From: Acidobacteriota bacterium
GTDB lineage: Bacteria > Acidobacteriota > Terriglobia > Acidiferrales > UBA7541
Length of the DNA stretch: 64,000 nt
Assembly (NCBI GenBank): GCA_021324935.1
Contig: JAJPIE010000072.1
Span: 32,023 to 96,022, forward strand
Direction: 5' to 3'
Of this stretch, positions 34,011-44,325 are shown one piece after another. The position numbers were made by a program, and so were the translations under genes. Under the pieces are notes generated by a model that did no database searches, had not been told where the DNA came from, and saw only the letters and a program-made list of their open reading frames with translations. Within the stretch, counting starts at the first letter, position 1, and each line of letters begins with the position of its first letter.

Positions 34011-37000
34011 ATGAACGTACGGAGCGCAGTTTGGATTGGGTTGCGGTTTATATTCGTGTCTTTCCTCGTTTTCTCTGCGAGTTTTTCTTTCACAACGATT
34101 CAAGCGCAAACCTTTCGTGGCGCGATCCGGGGTGAAGTAACGGATCCGCACAGCTTGCCGGTTGCCGGGGCAAAAGTAGTAGCGCGAAATCTCGGCACCA
34201 GCGAATCACGTGAAGTTACCGCTGACGCCGAAGGCGAGTACCGCATTGTGGAGCTCCCGGCGGGAGCGTATGAAGTTTCCGCGGTTGCGCCGGGATTGGA
34301 GGAGGCGCGGCTGGGCCATGTGCGTGTGGACGTTGGCGTCGAAACGATTGCAAATATCACGCTTGCCCAGGTTAAAAGCCGCTCGGAGTCCGTACAGGTG
34401 GTGGAAACCGTGCCCCTCGTCGAAACCGCCAACACAACCTTGTCGCAAGTGGTGGATCGCACGCTGGTGCAGGAATTGCCTTTGAATGGACGCGATTTCG
34501 GAAAACTCGTGGCCCTCACTCCAGGCGTAACCGTCGAAGGTTCGGGCGTTGCGGGCACGGAAAAGGGCTTTGGGCAGTTCAACATTAACGGCAACCGCGA
34601 CCGGTCGAACAACTATACGCTCGACGGCACCGACAATAACGATCCGTGGTTCAACAACTCCGCGTTGAACCAGGTAGGCATTACCGGCGCGCCGGCCACG
34701 TTGCTACCTCTCGACGCAATTCAAGAATTCAACTTGGAGTCGCAATTCGGGGCCGAGTATGGGCGCAATTCGGGCTCCATCGTCAATATTGTCACGCGTT
34801 CCGGGTCGAATCAGTTCCACGGGTCAATCTATGAGTACAACCGCAACTCCGCGTTTGACGCCCGCAATTACTTCAATCCAAAATTCATACCGAGTGCAAC
34901 GGGCGCGCCCGAATACAACCCTCAATCGCATTTCAACAATAATAATTTCGGCGGATCGCTGGGCGGACCAATCTGGAAGGACAAGACCTTCTTCTTCCTG
35001 GCGTACGAAGGACAGCGCGAACGCGTCGGATCCAACTTCGCTCTCGCGGTACCTACGGCAACAGAAATCACGCAGGCGGAATCCGAAGCCGCGGCCAACA
35101 CCGCCATTCTTCCGAACGGCGTGAATCCGGCGCTGGTGAAAATCCTGAATGCTTACATGCCCACAAGCCCGACGAATTCACTTCCCGTCACCGTCAGCGA
35201 CAAGAACGACAACGACAACCTCATCATGAAAGTGGATCATCGGTTTAATGACGTGAATTCGGTCGCGGTGCGCTACGCTTTCGGCAACGACGACCAGATC
35301 TTTCCTCTCGGTTCTCTCGGCGGATATGGCAGCGGCTCGCGCCTGGGCGATTTTGCGCAAATTTCGCCGACTCGCGTGCAAGTCGTCTCCGCAAGCTGGC
35401 TGTCCGCCATCAGCCCCTCCAAAGTGAACGAAGTGCGCTTCGGCTATTCGAGGTTCCGCAATTCGTTCAATTCCGCCGACGGAAACTTGAACACCCAATC
35501 GCAGTATGGAATCGATTTCGGCACCGGGCTCACCGGCCTTCCGGAGTTTGATTTTGACAGTTTCATCGAAAATATGGGCGCCACAACCTTCGGTATCCCA
35601 CGCGGCCGCCTGAGCCAAACATTCCAAATTCTCGACGATTTTACTTACCTCCATGGCAAACACACCTGGAAGTTCGGAGCCGAATACAGGCGCGCATTGG
35701 TGGATTTTTCGAACGACAACTACGCACGCGGCATCTTCTTCTTCGATTCGACTCCGCCGCCGGTACCCGAATTCACTTCCGATCCCATCGTGCAAGCCCT
35801 GGCCAACTATTTCCTGGGCATCGAAAGTGGTTTCGCGGAAACCGGCAACACGGCCCGGAATCTAGCGACCAATGGAGTTAGCTTCTTTGCGCAAGATGAC
35901 ATTCGCATAAGTCCCGCGTTCACGGTGAACGCGGGCTTGCGCTGGGAATATTTCGGCCCAGTCAGCGAGGCGCATAACCTCATGTCGAACTTGTTGAACC
36001 CCACGGGTACCCTGTCGATGGTAGGCACGCCGGAATTGCCGATTCCTTACACGCGCGACCTCAACAACTTCGCACCACGGCTTGGCTTTGCCTGGAACGT
36101 CAGGCAAAAAATGGTAATTCGCGCCGCTTATGGCATCTATTACGACTACATTCCGATGCACCTCATGCAAGCCAACTACACGAATTCGGCGGGCATCAGC
36201 GCGAATCCCGTTGGACCCGAAGCGGTCGTACCGCTGAACTACAATCAGGACGCCTATAACGGAACCACTCCGGGTCAGGTGTTCACCGCGGCTTCCGGTC
36301 CCCCACAACAACCGAGCATTTTTGCCACAGACCACAATCTCCGCACGCCTTACGTGCAGAGCTGGAATCTCAATCTCCAACGGGAAATTGGATCCAGCCT
36401 GGCCTTTGAAGTGGGCTACGTCGGCAGCAAGGGCACGCGGCTTGTCCGCCTTTACAATCTTAATCAGAATGGCATCAATTCCAACTACTCGGCGATTGAC
36501 GTGCTTTCAACAGGAACCAGCTCCACCTACCACGCCGGGCAATTCACGCTTCGGCTGCAAAATTGGCATCGGTTCTCCGGTTTCTCGACGTATACCTATT
36601 CCAAGTCGCTCGACGGAGCCTCCGACGGAATCAATTATGATTTTGCGTTCGTCGCGTTACCGCAAGACTCCACGAACTTGAAGGCGGAGAAAGGTCCATC
36701 CAGCTTTGACACGCGCCACCGTTGGACCACCGCAATGAATTATCAGTTGCCGGCACTGCATGCGATCGGCGAACCCTTGGGCGAGGGATGGCAGCTCAAC
36801 TCCATAATCACTGTGCAATCGGGGCGTCCGATCGACATCGCCACAACGGGATTCACGAGCTTCGGCGGCAATCAGCGGCCGGATGTTGTTCCCGGTCAGC
36901 CATTCGTGCTCCCGAATTGGAATCCTTCCACTGGCTATCTGAATCCTGCTGCGTTTGCCAACCCTGCGAATGCCCAGGGCATTGGCAACCTGGGCCGCGA

Positions 37001-37265
37001 TCGCATCTTTGGTCCGGGATTCTGGAACGTGGATTTCTCTGTCTCGAAAAACACAAAGCTTTGGGAAAACGGGATGCTGCAATTCCGCGCGGAGATCTTC
37101 AACATCGTGAACCATCCGAATTTTGCGCTACCCGGTGCTTTCATTACTCCGGGGGTGGGGCCTGCAGGAGACATAACGCAAACACCCGACGTGGCTCAGG
37201 GCAACCCGGGGCTGGGCGGCGGCGGCCCGCGGGTGGTGCAACTCGGCTTGCGGTTGCAGTTCTAA
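34011..37265 (+). CDS. Oar-like TonB-dependent outer-membrane receptor
   Basis: A 1084-residue outer-membrane receptor typical of Acidobacteriota. Signal peptide (about 1-34), carboxypeptidase-regulatory-like domain (about 36-120; GEVTDPHSLPVAGAKV), plug domain (about 130-255; QELPLNGRDFGKL, then NGNRDRSNNYTLDGTDNND) and a large beta-barrel to the C-terminal RLQF. Such receptors import oligosaccharides or peptides; no SusD partner lies beside it, and the ligand is unknown. AGGA is 7 nt before the ATG. It is a single gene. Confidence 0.93.
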   Translation: MNVRSAVWIGLRFIFVSFLVFSASFSFTTIQAQTFRGAIRGEVTDPHSLPVAGAKVVARNLGTSESREVTADAEGEYRIVELPAGAYEVSAVAPGLEEARLGHVRVDVGVETIANITLAQVKSRSESVQVVETVPLVETANTTLSQVVDRTLVQELPLNGRDFGKLVALTPGVTVEGSGVAGTEKGFGQFNINGNRDRSNNYTLDGTDNNDPWFNNSALNQVGITGAPATLLPLDAIQEFNLESQFGAEYGRNSGSIVNIVTRSGSNQFHGSIYEYNRNSAFDARNYFNPKFIPSATGAPEYNPQSHFNNNNFGGSLGGPIWKDKTFFFLAYEGQRERVGSNFALAVPTATEITQAESEAAANTAILPNGVNPALVKILNAYMPTSPTNSLPVTVSDKNDNDNLIMKVDHRFNDVNSVAVRYAFGNDDQIFPLGSLGGYGSGSRLGDFAQISPTRVQVVSASWLSAISPSKVNEVRFGYSRFRNSFNSADGNLNTQSQYGIDFGTGLTGLPEFDFDSFIENMGATTFGIPRGRLSQTFQILDDFTYLHGKHTWKFGAEYRRALVDFSNDNYARGIFFFDSTPPPVPEFTSDPIVQALANYFLGIESGFAETGNTARNLATNGVSFFAQDDIRISPAFTVNAGLRWEYFGPVSEAHNLMSNLLNPTGTLSMVGTPELPIPYTRDLNNFAPRLGFAWNVRQKMVIRAAYGIYYDYIPMHLMQANYTNSAGISANPVGPEAVVPLNYNQDAYNGTTPGQVFTAASGPPQQPSIFATDHNLRTPYVQSWNLNLQREIGSSLAFEVGYVGSKGTRLVRLYNLNQNGINSNYSAIDVLSTGTSSTYHAGQFTLRLQNWHRFSGFSTYTYSKSLDGASDGINYDFAFVALPQDSTNLKAEKGPSSFDTRHRWTTAMNYQLPALHAIGEPLGEGWQLNSIITVQSGRPIDIATTGFTSFGGNQRPDVVPGQPFVLPNWNPSTGYLNPAAFANPANAQGIGNLGRDRIFGPGFWNVDFSVSKNTKLWENGMLQFRAEIFNIVNHPNFALPGAFITPGVGPAGDITQTPDVAQGNPGLGGGGPRVVQLGLRLQF

Positions 37266-37387
37266 CCGAGCCGGACAACCTTAACCTCTCGGAGCAGACA
37301 AGGGAAACCGCGCCTGTTTTTCGCTAATTTGCTTTTTTCCCTGCCGCAGCCGACAATCGGGGAAAGTCCGCAAGAGAGAGGTTCGTC

Positions 37388-38590
37388 ATGGCTGAAGCCC
37401 TCATTGTTTCTTCTGTTCGCACTCCCGTAGGTCGAGGTTTCAAAGGTTCTTTGCGCACCACGCGGCCCGATGATTTGGCTGCGCTCGTGATCAAGCAGGC
37501 GCTGGCGCGTGTGCCGGGCCTCGATCCAAAGGAAATTGACGATGTGATTCTGGGCTGCGCGATGCCCGAAGGTGAGCAAGGCATGAACGTGGCGCGCATC
37601 GCGGCATTGCGTGCAGGCCTTCCCGTCGAGACTTCGGCAATGACCGTCAATCGTTTTTGCGCGAGCGGCTTGCAGGCGATTGCGCAAGCTGCGGAGCGCA
37701 TTCGCAGCGGGGCGGCGCACGTGATTGTCGCCGGCGGCACGGAGTCCATGTCCATGGTTCCCATGGGCGGGAACAAGATCTCCCCGAATCCCTGGTTAGT
37801 GGACCACTATCCTGACGCCTACATAAACATGGGCCTGGGCACGGAAAATCTCGCCCGGAAATTTGGCATCACGCGCGAACAGGCTGACCAATTTGCCGTG
37901 GATTCGCACAAAAAAGCGGTGAATGCGATTGCGGCCGGGAAGTTTTCGGATGAAACCGTCGGCGTGGAGGTGAAGATCACTTCCCTGCCCAACGGCAACG
38001 GCGCAAAAAGCAAAGCTCCGGTAAAGCCTGCGACTCAAAGTTTCGTCTTCGATAAGGAAGAGATGCCGCGCCCGGAGACTTCCATGGAAGTGCTTGCCGG
38101 GCTGAAGCCGGCGTTTCATGCGAAGGGTACGGTCACCGCGGGCAACAGTTCGCCGATGAGCGACGGCGCCGCGGCCGTGGTCCTGATGAGCGACGCGAAG
38201 GCAGCGCAACTCGGCTTGAAACCGCAGGCCCGTTTTGTCGCTTATGCAACAGCCGGCTGCCTGCCCGAGGAATTCGGTATCGGCCCGGTCCACGCCATTC
38301 CGAAAGCTCTGAAGCTCGCGGGACTCTCACTGGGCGAAGTGGCCGTGATCGAATTGAACGAAGCATTTGCCGCACAGTCCCTCGCCGTGATCCAGCAGGC
38401 GAACCTCGATCCAGCAAGGGTGAATCCGAATGGCGGCGCAATCGCATTGGGCCACCCACTCGGCTGCACCGGCGCAAAACTCACCGCTTCCCTTATTCGC
38501 GAACTCCAGCGCCGCAATGCGCGTTACGGTATGGTAACCATGTGCATTGGCGGCGGCATGGGCGCTGCCGGAATTTTCGAACGCGTTTAG
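37388..38590 (+). CDS. Acetyl-CoA C-acyltransferase (thiolase)
   Basis: A 400-residue thiolase. Acyl-enzyme Cys91 lies in [21 protein letters not shown] binds CoA, His is in [11 protein letters not shown] and the second catalytic Cys in CIGGGMG. It should cleave 3-ketoacyl-CoA in beta-oxidation. GAGAGG is 6 nt upstream of the ATG. The acyl-CoA dehydrogenase gene lies 850 bases away on the same strand, separated by the convergent DUF1579 gene, so the two are not one operon. Confidence 0.94.
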   Translation: MAEALIVSSVRTPVGRGFKGSLRTTRPDDLAALVIKQALARVPGLDPKEIDDVILGCAMPEGEQGMNVARIAALRAGLPVETSAMTVNRFCASGLQAIAQAAERIRSGAAHVIVAGGTESMSMVPMGGNKISPNPWLVDHYPDAYINMGLGTENLARKFGITREQADQFAVDSHKKAVNAIAAGKFSDETVGVEVKITSLPNGNGAKSKAPVKPATQSFVFDKEEMPRPETSMEVLAGLKPAFHAKGTVTAGNSSPMSDGAAAVVLMSDAKAAQLGLKPQARFVAYATAGCLPEEFGIGPVHAIPKALKLAGLSLGEVAVIELNEAFAAQSLAVIQQANLDPARVNPNGGAIALGHPLGCTGAKLTASLIRELQRRNARYGMVTMCIGGGMGAAGIFERV

Positions 38591-38607
38591 GAAGCAGCTC
38601 TTGCCCT

Positions 38608-39192
38608 TCATTGCTTCTTTTTGGCGACGACCTTGACGAGGAGCTTTTCTTCGCCATCTTTCGTCTCGACATATTCGTAGCTTTCAAGCGTTCCGTCCGC
38701 GTTCAGCCGCGTCACATTGCGCAGCTTCATCGTCCGCGCACCTGCTCTCATCTCCGAGCGAAACACCAAATCCTTGCCTTCGAATCCGCCGGTTTCCACC
38801 AGAGCGCCGGGAAAATCGCTGCCGAAGGCATAGGCTTTGTAGGAGCCTTCCCCTGCATCCCAGGTGAAAATTAGGAGCCCTTCGAAATCACCCACAGGCC
38901 CCTGAGAGTGGAAGGTATTGATCAGCGAATTGCCGCCAGGCCCCAGCTTGCTTGTGTAAATGCCGGTATTCGTTGGGCCGTTCGGATCGGTCGCTGATTT
39001 TGGGTAAGTTTCGGTGTACTCCCATTCGCCAAGATAAAACTTCAGCCGCTCCATTTCAGCTTGTCCGGGTCTTTGCGCAGGGAGCTTTTCCGAAAACTTT
39101 TCCTGTAAGGCAGAAATCATCGCGGGGGTGGTCAGCAAAAGCCCTGCAATCATTGCGAAGCCCGCTGTTCTTGAATTCCTGACGTTTCTCAA
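38608..39192 (-). CDS. DUF1579-family exported protein
   Basis: A 194-residue protein if it starts at TTG 39192, which has GGAGG 7 nt upstream; GTG at 39216 has no such site. A signal peptide (about 8-28, ending ISA) precedes a DUF1579-like beta-barrel domain starting near MERLKFYLGEWEYTETY. Function unknown. Convergent with the thiolase gene, 17 bases apart. Confidence 0.75.
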   Translation of the reverse strand: MRNVRNSRTAGFAMIAGLLLTTPAMISALQEKFSEKLPAQRPGQAEMERLKFYLGEWEYTETYPKSATDPNGPTNTGIYTSKLGPGGNSLINTFHSQGPVGDFEGLLIFTWDAGEGSYKAYAFGSDFPGALVETGGFEGKDLVFRSEMRAGARTMKLRNVTRLNADGTLESYEYVETKDGEEKLLVKVVAKKKQ

Positions 39193-39335
39193 GGCGATCC
39201 TCCGTTCAAGTTGCACAATGCTGTTTTTTTTGGGGCGGAAATGGTGAGCATGGTAGCATAACCCGCCCCGGGCGTCTCTCGGAGCGGGGCCCGTCTCCTC
39301 CAGCCAGGGCCGATTCCAACTGTTTCAATGCCCTA

Positions 39336-39365
39336 TTGCGAAGTTCGTTACGCTATGGTTACAAT
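39336..39365 (+). promoter_or_regulatory. Sigma-70-type promoter of the acyl-CoA dehydrogenase gene
   Basis: TTGCGA (39336-39341), an 18-bp spacer, and TACAAT (39360-39365). The predicted start point near 39372 falls just before the palindrome at 39381, about 65 bases before the coding region. Confidence 0.6.
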
Positions 39366-39380
39366 CAGTCGTTCGGAATT

Positions 39381-39398
39381 TTCAAACACTTGTTTGAA
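39381..39398. promoter_or_regulatory. Perfect palindrome TTCAAACA-CT-TGTTTGAA, putative operator
   Basis: An 18-bp inverted repeat with identical 8-nt arms, TTCAAACACTTGTTTGAA, about 10 bp after the predicted transcription start. The CAAAC/GTTTG arms resemble sites of TetR-family fatty-acid regulators such as PsrA, and the position would allow repression by road-block. Confidence 0.65.
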
Positions 39399-39436
39399 TT
39401 TTAGCCGCGGCCTCGGGCCGGCAAGGAGCATCTCTC

Positions 39437-41236
39437 ATGGCTACCTCCGTTCTCACCAAACCCGCAGCAAAGGGCGGCAGCTTTCTGCTGGAAGCACCCG
39501 CGCCCGCGGATATCTTCACTCCGGCGGATCTTACCGACGATCAGAAGCTGATCGGGCAGACCGCGGAAGAGTTCGTGATCAAGGAAGTCCTGCCCTTGGC
39601 GAAGGACCTCGAAGCCAAGAAACCCGGCTTGATGGCCGATCTGGTCCGCAAGGCCGCGGGCCTCGGCTTGATGAGCGGGGGAACGCCGGAAGAGTACGGC
39701 GGCGCCGGCCTCGACAAGATCGCGACCACCGTGCTGACCGAGAAGATCTCCATCTACGGCGGCTTCGCAGTTACCCACGGCGCACACGCGGGCATCGGCA
39801 CTCTACCCATCGTCTACTTCGGCACGGAAGAGCAGAAGAAGAAATACCTGCCGAAGCTGGCCAGTGCGGAAATGATCGGTGCCTATTGCCTCTCGGAACC
39901 CCAGGCCGGCAGCGACGCGCAAAACTCCCTCACTCGCGCCGAACTGAACAAGGAAGGCACGCACTACATCCTCAACGGCCAGAAGATGTGGATCACCAAC
40001 GGCGGTTTCGCGGACCTCTATGTGATCTTCGCGAAGGTCGACGGGGAGAAATTCACCGCGTTCATCGTCGAGCGCAACTTACCCGGCTGCAAGCCCGGCA
40101 ACGAAGAACACAAAATGGGTATTCACGGCAGCTCCACCACACCGATCTTTCTCGAAAATTGCAAAGTGCCCAAGGAGAACGTGCTGCACGAGATCGGCCG
40201 CGGACACATCGTTGCGTTCAACGTGCTCAACGCCGGGCGCTTTACGCTCGGCGCGTCCTGCATCGGCGGCGCCAAGCAGGTATTGCTGACCGCGTCGAAA
40301 TATTCCAAGGAGCGCAAGGCCTTTGGCAAGCAAATCGGCGATTTCGGCTTGATGAAGGAAAAACTTGCGGAAATGGCGGTGCAGATTTTCGCGGTGGAAT
40401 CGATGATCTACCGGACCGCCGGTAACATCGAAGCGGCCATGCACGCGGCGTCCGGCTCCGGCGACAAGGCGCAGAACACCATGAAGGTGCTCGAGGAATA
40501 CGCCATCGAGAGCTCCATCGCCAAGGTGTATGGCAGCGAGATGCTTGACTTTGTCGTGGACGAAGCAGTGCAAATATTCGGCGGCTACGGCTTCCACGAG
40601 GACTACCCGGTTTGCCGCGCCTACCGCGATTCGCGCATCAACCGCATTTTCGAAGGCACGAACGAGATCAACCGCATGCTCATCATCCAGATGCTGATGA
40701 AGCGCGCCATGAGCGGACAATTGCCGCTGATCCCCGCGGCCATGAAACTTGCCGATGAAATTCTGGCCGGGCCTTCCTTTGAAGAAACGCCGGAAGGGGT
40801 TCTGGCTGAAGAGGCGCGCACCATCTCGAATGCCAAAAAGATGTTTCTCCAGGCGGCGGGCGGCGCGGTGCAAAAGTTCCGCGAGAAACTGGCTGACGAG
40901 CAGGAACTGATTGGCGCGCTCTCCAACATCGTGATGGAGATTTACGCCATGGAGTCCAGTCTGTTGCGCGCGCAGAAAGCGGCTGCCGCCCGCGGCGAAG
41001 CGGCTACCTCCGTCATGATTGACGCCGCTCGTACGTTTATCGCCGATGCCGCGGAGCGCGTGGATCACGAGGCGAAGCGCGCCATTGCCGCCGTCCACGA
41101 GGGCGACATGCTGATGACGCAGATGGCGGTTCTGAAGCGTTTTGGCAAGCGCCCGGCGGTGGATACCATCGCATCGCGCCGGCGCATTGCCGCAGCCGTC
41201 CAGGCCCAGGATCGTTACCCGTTCGAGGGCCGCTAA
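39437..41236 (+). CDS. Acyl-CoA dehydrogenase
   Basis: A 599-residue acyl-CoA dehydrogenase of the long, VLCAD/ACAD9-like type: N-terminal and middle domains (about 25-290; CLSEPQAGSDA and KMWITNGGFADL bind FAD and substrate), the C-terminal helical domain with IFEGTNEINRML, and an extra C-terminal domain (about 430-595). It oxidises acyl-CoA to enoyl-CoA with FAD, passing electrons to ETF. AAGGAG lies before the ATG. A promoter with a perfect palindrome precedes it, suggesting control by acyl-CoA availability. Confidence 0.94.
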   Translation: MATSVLTKPAAKGGSFLLEAPAPADIFTPADLTDDQKLIGQTAEEFVIKEVLPLAKDLEAKKPGLMADLVRKAAGLGLMSGGTPEEYGGAGLDKIATTVLTEKISIYGGFAVTHGAHAGIGTLPIVYFGTEEQKKKYLPKLASAEMIGAYCLSEPQAGSDAQNSLTRAELNKEGTHYILNGQKMWITNGGFADLYVIFAKVDGEKFTAFIVERNLPGCKPGNEEHKMGIHGSSTTPIFLENCKVPKENVLHEIGRGHIVAFNVLNAGRFTLGASCIGGAKQVLLTASKYSKERKAFGKQIGDFGLMKEKLAEMAVQIFAVESMIYRTAGNIEAAMHAASGSGDKAQNTMKVLEEYAIESSIAKVYGSEMLDFVVDEAVQIFGGYGFHEDYPVCRAYRDSRINRIFEGTNEINRMLIIQMLMKRAMSGQLPLIPAAMKLADEILAGPSFEETPEGVLAEEARTISNAKKMFLQAAGGAVQKFREKLADEQELIGALSNIVMEIYAMESSLLRAQKAAAARGEAATSVMIDAARTFIADAAERVDHEAKRAIAAVHEGDMLMTQMAVLKRFGKRPAVDTIASRRRIAAAVQAQDRYPFEGR

Positions 41237-41428
41237 CGAGCCGATAATAATTCTCTTGGCGGAGGTGCGCCGCCCTTCCTCTTCTGTCTGTCGAATCGTT
41301 TCAGATAGAGCACCAATCTGATAATCCGCACCTCTCGGTATATGACCAAGGGAACACATCCTCTTTTTCTCGCAACTTCCTTGCGAATTTCTCTCCTAAA
41401 CTAGTAACTGCCGCGGTACTAGAACTTT

Positions 41429-44293
41429 ATGCCGCCATTCCGCCCTCTGCTCAGAGCGGTACTGTTTCTCGCTCTCTCCGTGATCGTTTTGCACGGACTC
41501 GTAGTGGTCTATCTCGGCACTACGCTCTTTGGTTCCATTTTGGGAAATGCGCTCCAAATCTTCTCCAGCTTCTTCGCGGCCGCCATGTGTTTCCGTGCTA
41601 GCGAGAAAAACCCGGGGTTTACGCAGGCGTTTTGGGTGCTGGTTGGCTGTGGCATGGGCATGTGGGGAATCGCCAACCTGGGTTGGGCGTACTACGAGAT
41701 TGGGTGGCACATAGAGCCGCCTGTTGGTTCGCTCATCCGGTTCCTGTTCGACACCAACGGCATGTTCCTGGTCATGGCCATGTTCCTCAACCAGGACAAA
41801 CGCGATTCGAATGTGGATTTAGCCGAATTGCTGGATTTTATGCAGATCGGCATCCTCTTTTTCCTGATCTATTTTGGTGCCTATTACCTCCCTACGATGA
41901 GCCTGGGGCACGCCGAGGCTCTTGCTCGCGAGTACCAAGTGATAACCCTGGAGACGCTTGGCATCTTCGTGCTGGTGCTCCTGCAGTGGTTCCGCAGCGC
42001 AACGCCGCAGGCTCGGCGGCTATTTGGAGGGCTGACGGCCTTCGTGCTTCTCTACGGCTCTCTCTCCGCGCTTGTCGCTCGGGTTCAGATCACTCAGGAA
42101 ACTCCAACGGGAACCTGGTTCGATCTTGCCTGGTCCTTTCCCCTGCTGTGCGCGGCAATTTGGGCCGCCGCGTGGCAGCCACAGCCGGCTCCTGCAGATG
42201 GAAAACGAAAGAGCAACCGCACCTTGAGCGAAATCCTGATCAACAATACGATGTTCTCTTTTGCGCCCATGATCATTCTCATCCAGGTGGCGCAGATGGG
42301 CCCCGATCAAAAATTGATCCGCTTCAGCCTCCTGGGCCTCTCGTTCGGATGCTATGGAGTACGCATCGCCCTGGCGCAATACCGGCAACAGCAAGATCAG
42401 GAGACCATGCGGCGGCAAACCTTGGCGATGGATTCCTCGATTGAGGGGATCGGTATCCTGAACGAAAAAGGGATCCACGTTTATGCGAACACCGCTCTCG
42501 CCTCGATGCTTGGCTTTGAATCAGCCCAGGCAATCGTGGGGAAACACTGGCAAGTTGCATACGCGTTTCAAGTAACAAAGCAATTGGAAGCAACGGTCAA
42601 CATGGCGCTGGAGAAAGAAGGCAAATGGTCCGGCAGTCTCCATCTGAAACGCCCGGGCGGAAGCGGCATCCCCGTGGAAATGCAGGTGAGCCGGATGCCG
42701 GATGGCGGCACCGTTTGTGTTTGCCGTGATCTTTCCGAACACCACAAATCCGAGCAATTGCGCGCGGAGGCGGAAACCAAATACAGGATGCTGGTTGAAC
42801 AGGTAAACGCCATCACTTATATCGCCGAGATCGGAATCAAAGGCAAATGGTATTACGTAAGCCCGCAAGTTGAAGCCATTCTCGGTTACACACCGGAAGA
42901 ATGGCTGAGCACGGCAACGGACTGGGACCTGCATGTCCATCCGGATGATTTGCCTGCCGTCGTCGCGGCTGAGGAACAGAGCTTGCGGGGATTGCCTTTC
43001 CAGGCCGAGTTCCGTGTGCGGCGCAAAGACGGCCGCGAGGTCTGGTTGAGTGATACCGCCGTTATCGTCAAGGGAAGCGATGCGCATCCGGTGATGGAAG
43101 GCATCCTGGTGGACATCACGGAACGAAAAGCGCTGGAAACTCAACTCCAGCAATCGAGGAAGATGGAAGCCGTGGGCCGCCTTGCGGGCGGCATTGCTCA
43201 CGATTTCAATAATCTCCTCACAATCATCACGGGCTACACAGAACTCGCCCTGAACCGGCCGCAGCTTCCGCAGGAAGTTCGCGGCGACATTGAACGCATC
43301 GAAAACGCCTCAGGCCGCGCCGCGGCCCTGGTCCGCCAGCTACTGGCCTTCAGCCGCAAGCAGGTCTTGCAGCCCAAAATTCTCGATCTTAACAAGATTG
43401 TATTGAACCTGGACGCTTTGTTACGGCGATTGATGGATGAGCGAATTGAGATGCTCACGCGCATCAAAGAGGACCTTGGCAAGGTCAAAGCAGACCCGGC
43501 GCAAATCGAGCAAGCCATCATGAACCTGGTGGTCAATGCGCGGGATGCCATGCCGGGAGGCGGGCGCCTCGTGGTGGAAACATCCAATGCCACCTTAGAT
43601 GCAAGCTACGCCGTGGACCACGCAACCGTAAAGCCCGGACGCTACGTGATGCTCGCGGTGTCCGATAACGGCGCTGGCATGGACGCACAGACCCTCGCGC
43701 ACATCTTCGAGCCTTTCTTTACCACCAAAGAGAGCGGTCGCGGCACAGGCTTGGGCCTTTCCACTGTTTACGGCATCGTGAAGCAAAGCGGCGGCTACAT
43801 CTGGGTTTACAGCGAACCCGGAAAGGGCACCTCGTTCAAGGTCTACTTACCCCGCGTTGACGACCAACCGGAAGACGTGCCGGCAACACATCAGTCTCCT
43901 CAAAAGCAAGCGGCCAGGGAAACCATCCTTGTGGTGGAAGATGAAGAAGCTGTTCGGGAATTGATTCAAACGGTGTTGCGGGAAAAAGGGTATGAAGTCC
44001 TGGTTTCCCGGGACCCGACGGAAGCGGAACGCACGGCCTCTCAGTTCCAGGGGGAGATTCACCTGCTGCTGACCGACATGGTGATGCCGGGAATCAGCGG
44101 ACGCGAACTCGCTACGCGCATTTCAGCGCGCCGCCGCGATATCCATGTTCTCTACATGTCCGGTTATACGGACAATGTGATCACGTCCGGCGGCATGCTG
44201 GAGCATGGATTGGCGTTCCTTCAAAAACCGTTTTCGCCGGGAACGTTAGCGCAAAAAGTCCGCGAAGTGCTCGACCAGACTCCCGCCACCTGA
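41429..44293 (+). CDS. Membrane-bound PAS hybrid histidine kinase
   Basis: A 954-residue sensor kinase. About ten predicted membrane helices fill residues 8-315, followed by two PAS domains (about 330-440 and 450-568), HisKA with H-box GGIAHDFNNLLT (His591), HATPase (about 690-810; NLVVNARDAM, SDNGAGMD, GTGLGLST) and a C-terminal receiver (about 832-950; phospho-acceptor Asp883 in LLLTDMVMPG). The ATG has no Shine-Dalgarno; a TACTAG box lies 6 nt upstream. No cognate output regulator is adjacent. The signal is unknown, but the polytopic N-terminus suggests a membrane or membrane-soluble cue. Confidence 0.92.
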   Translation: MPPFRPLLRAVLFLALSVIVLHGLVVVYLGTTLFGSILGNALQIFSSFFAAAMCFRASEKNPGFTQAFWVLVGCGMGMWGIANLGWAYYEIGWHIEPPVGSLIRFLFDTNGMFLVMAMFLNQDKRDSNVDLAELLDFMQIGILFFLIYFGAYYLPTMSLGHAEALAREYQVITLETLGIFVLVLLQWFRSATPQARRLFGGLTAFVLLYGSLSALVARVQITQETPTGTWFDLAWSFPLLCAAIWAAAWQPQPAPADGKRKSNRTLSEILINNTMFSFAPMIILIQVAQMGPDQKLIRFSLLGLSFGCYGVRIALAQYRQQQDQETMRRQTLAMDSSIEGIGILNEKGIHVYANTALASMLGFESAQAIVGKHWQVAYAFQVTKQLEATVNMALEKEGKWSGSLHLKRPGGSGIPVEMQVSRMPDGGTVCVCRDLSEHHKSEQLRAEAETKYRMLVEQVNAITYIAEIGIKGKWYYVSPQVEAILGYTPEEWLSTATDWDLHVHPDDLPAVVAAEEQSLRGLPFQAEFRVRRKDGREVWLSDTAVIVKGSDAHPVMEGILVDITERKALETQLQQSRKMEAVGRLAGGIAHDFNNLLTIITGYTELALNRPQLPQEVRGDIERIENASGRAAALVRQLLAFSRKQVLQPKILDLNKIVLNLDALLRRLMDERIEMLTRIKEDLGKVKADPAQIEQAIMNLVVNARDAMPGGGRLVVETSNATLDASYAVDHATVKPGRYVMLAVSDNGAGMDAQTLAHIFEPFFTTKESGRGTGLGLSTVYGIVKQSGGYIWVYSEPGKGTSFKVYLPRVDDQPEDVPATHQSPQKQAARETILVVEDEEAVRELIQTVLREKGYEVLVSRDPTEAERTASQFQGEIHLLLTDMVMPGISGRELATRISARRRDIHVLYMSGYTDNVITSGGMLEHGLAFLQKPFSPGTLAQKVREVLDQTPAT

Positions 44294-44325
44294 ACTTTCA
44301 ATCTCGCTCACGGTTCGCAATCAAC

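Noticed and set aside
40079..41359. Long minus-strand open frame opposite the acyl-CoA dehydrogenase gene
   Set aside because: Antisense shadow of a high-confidence gene; His/Arg/Gly-rich composition typical of such shadows.
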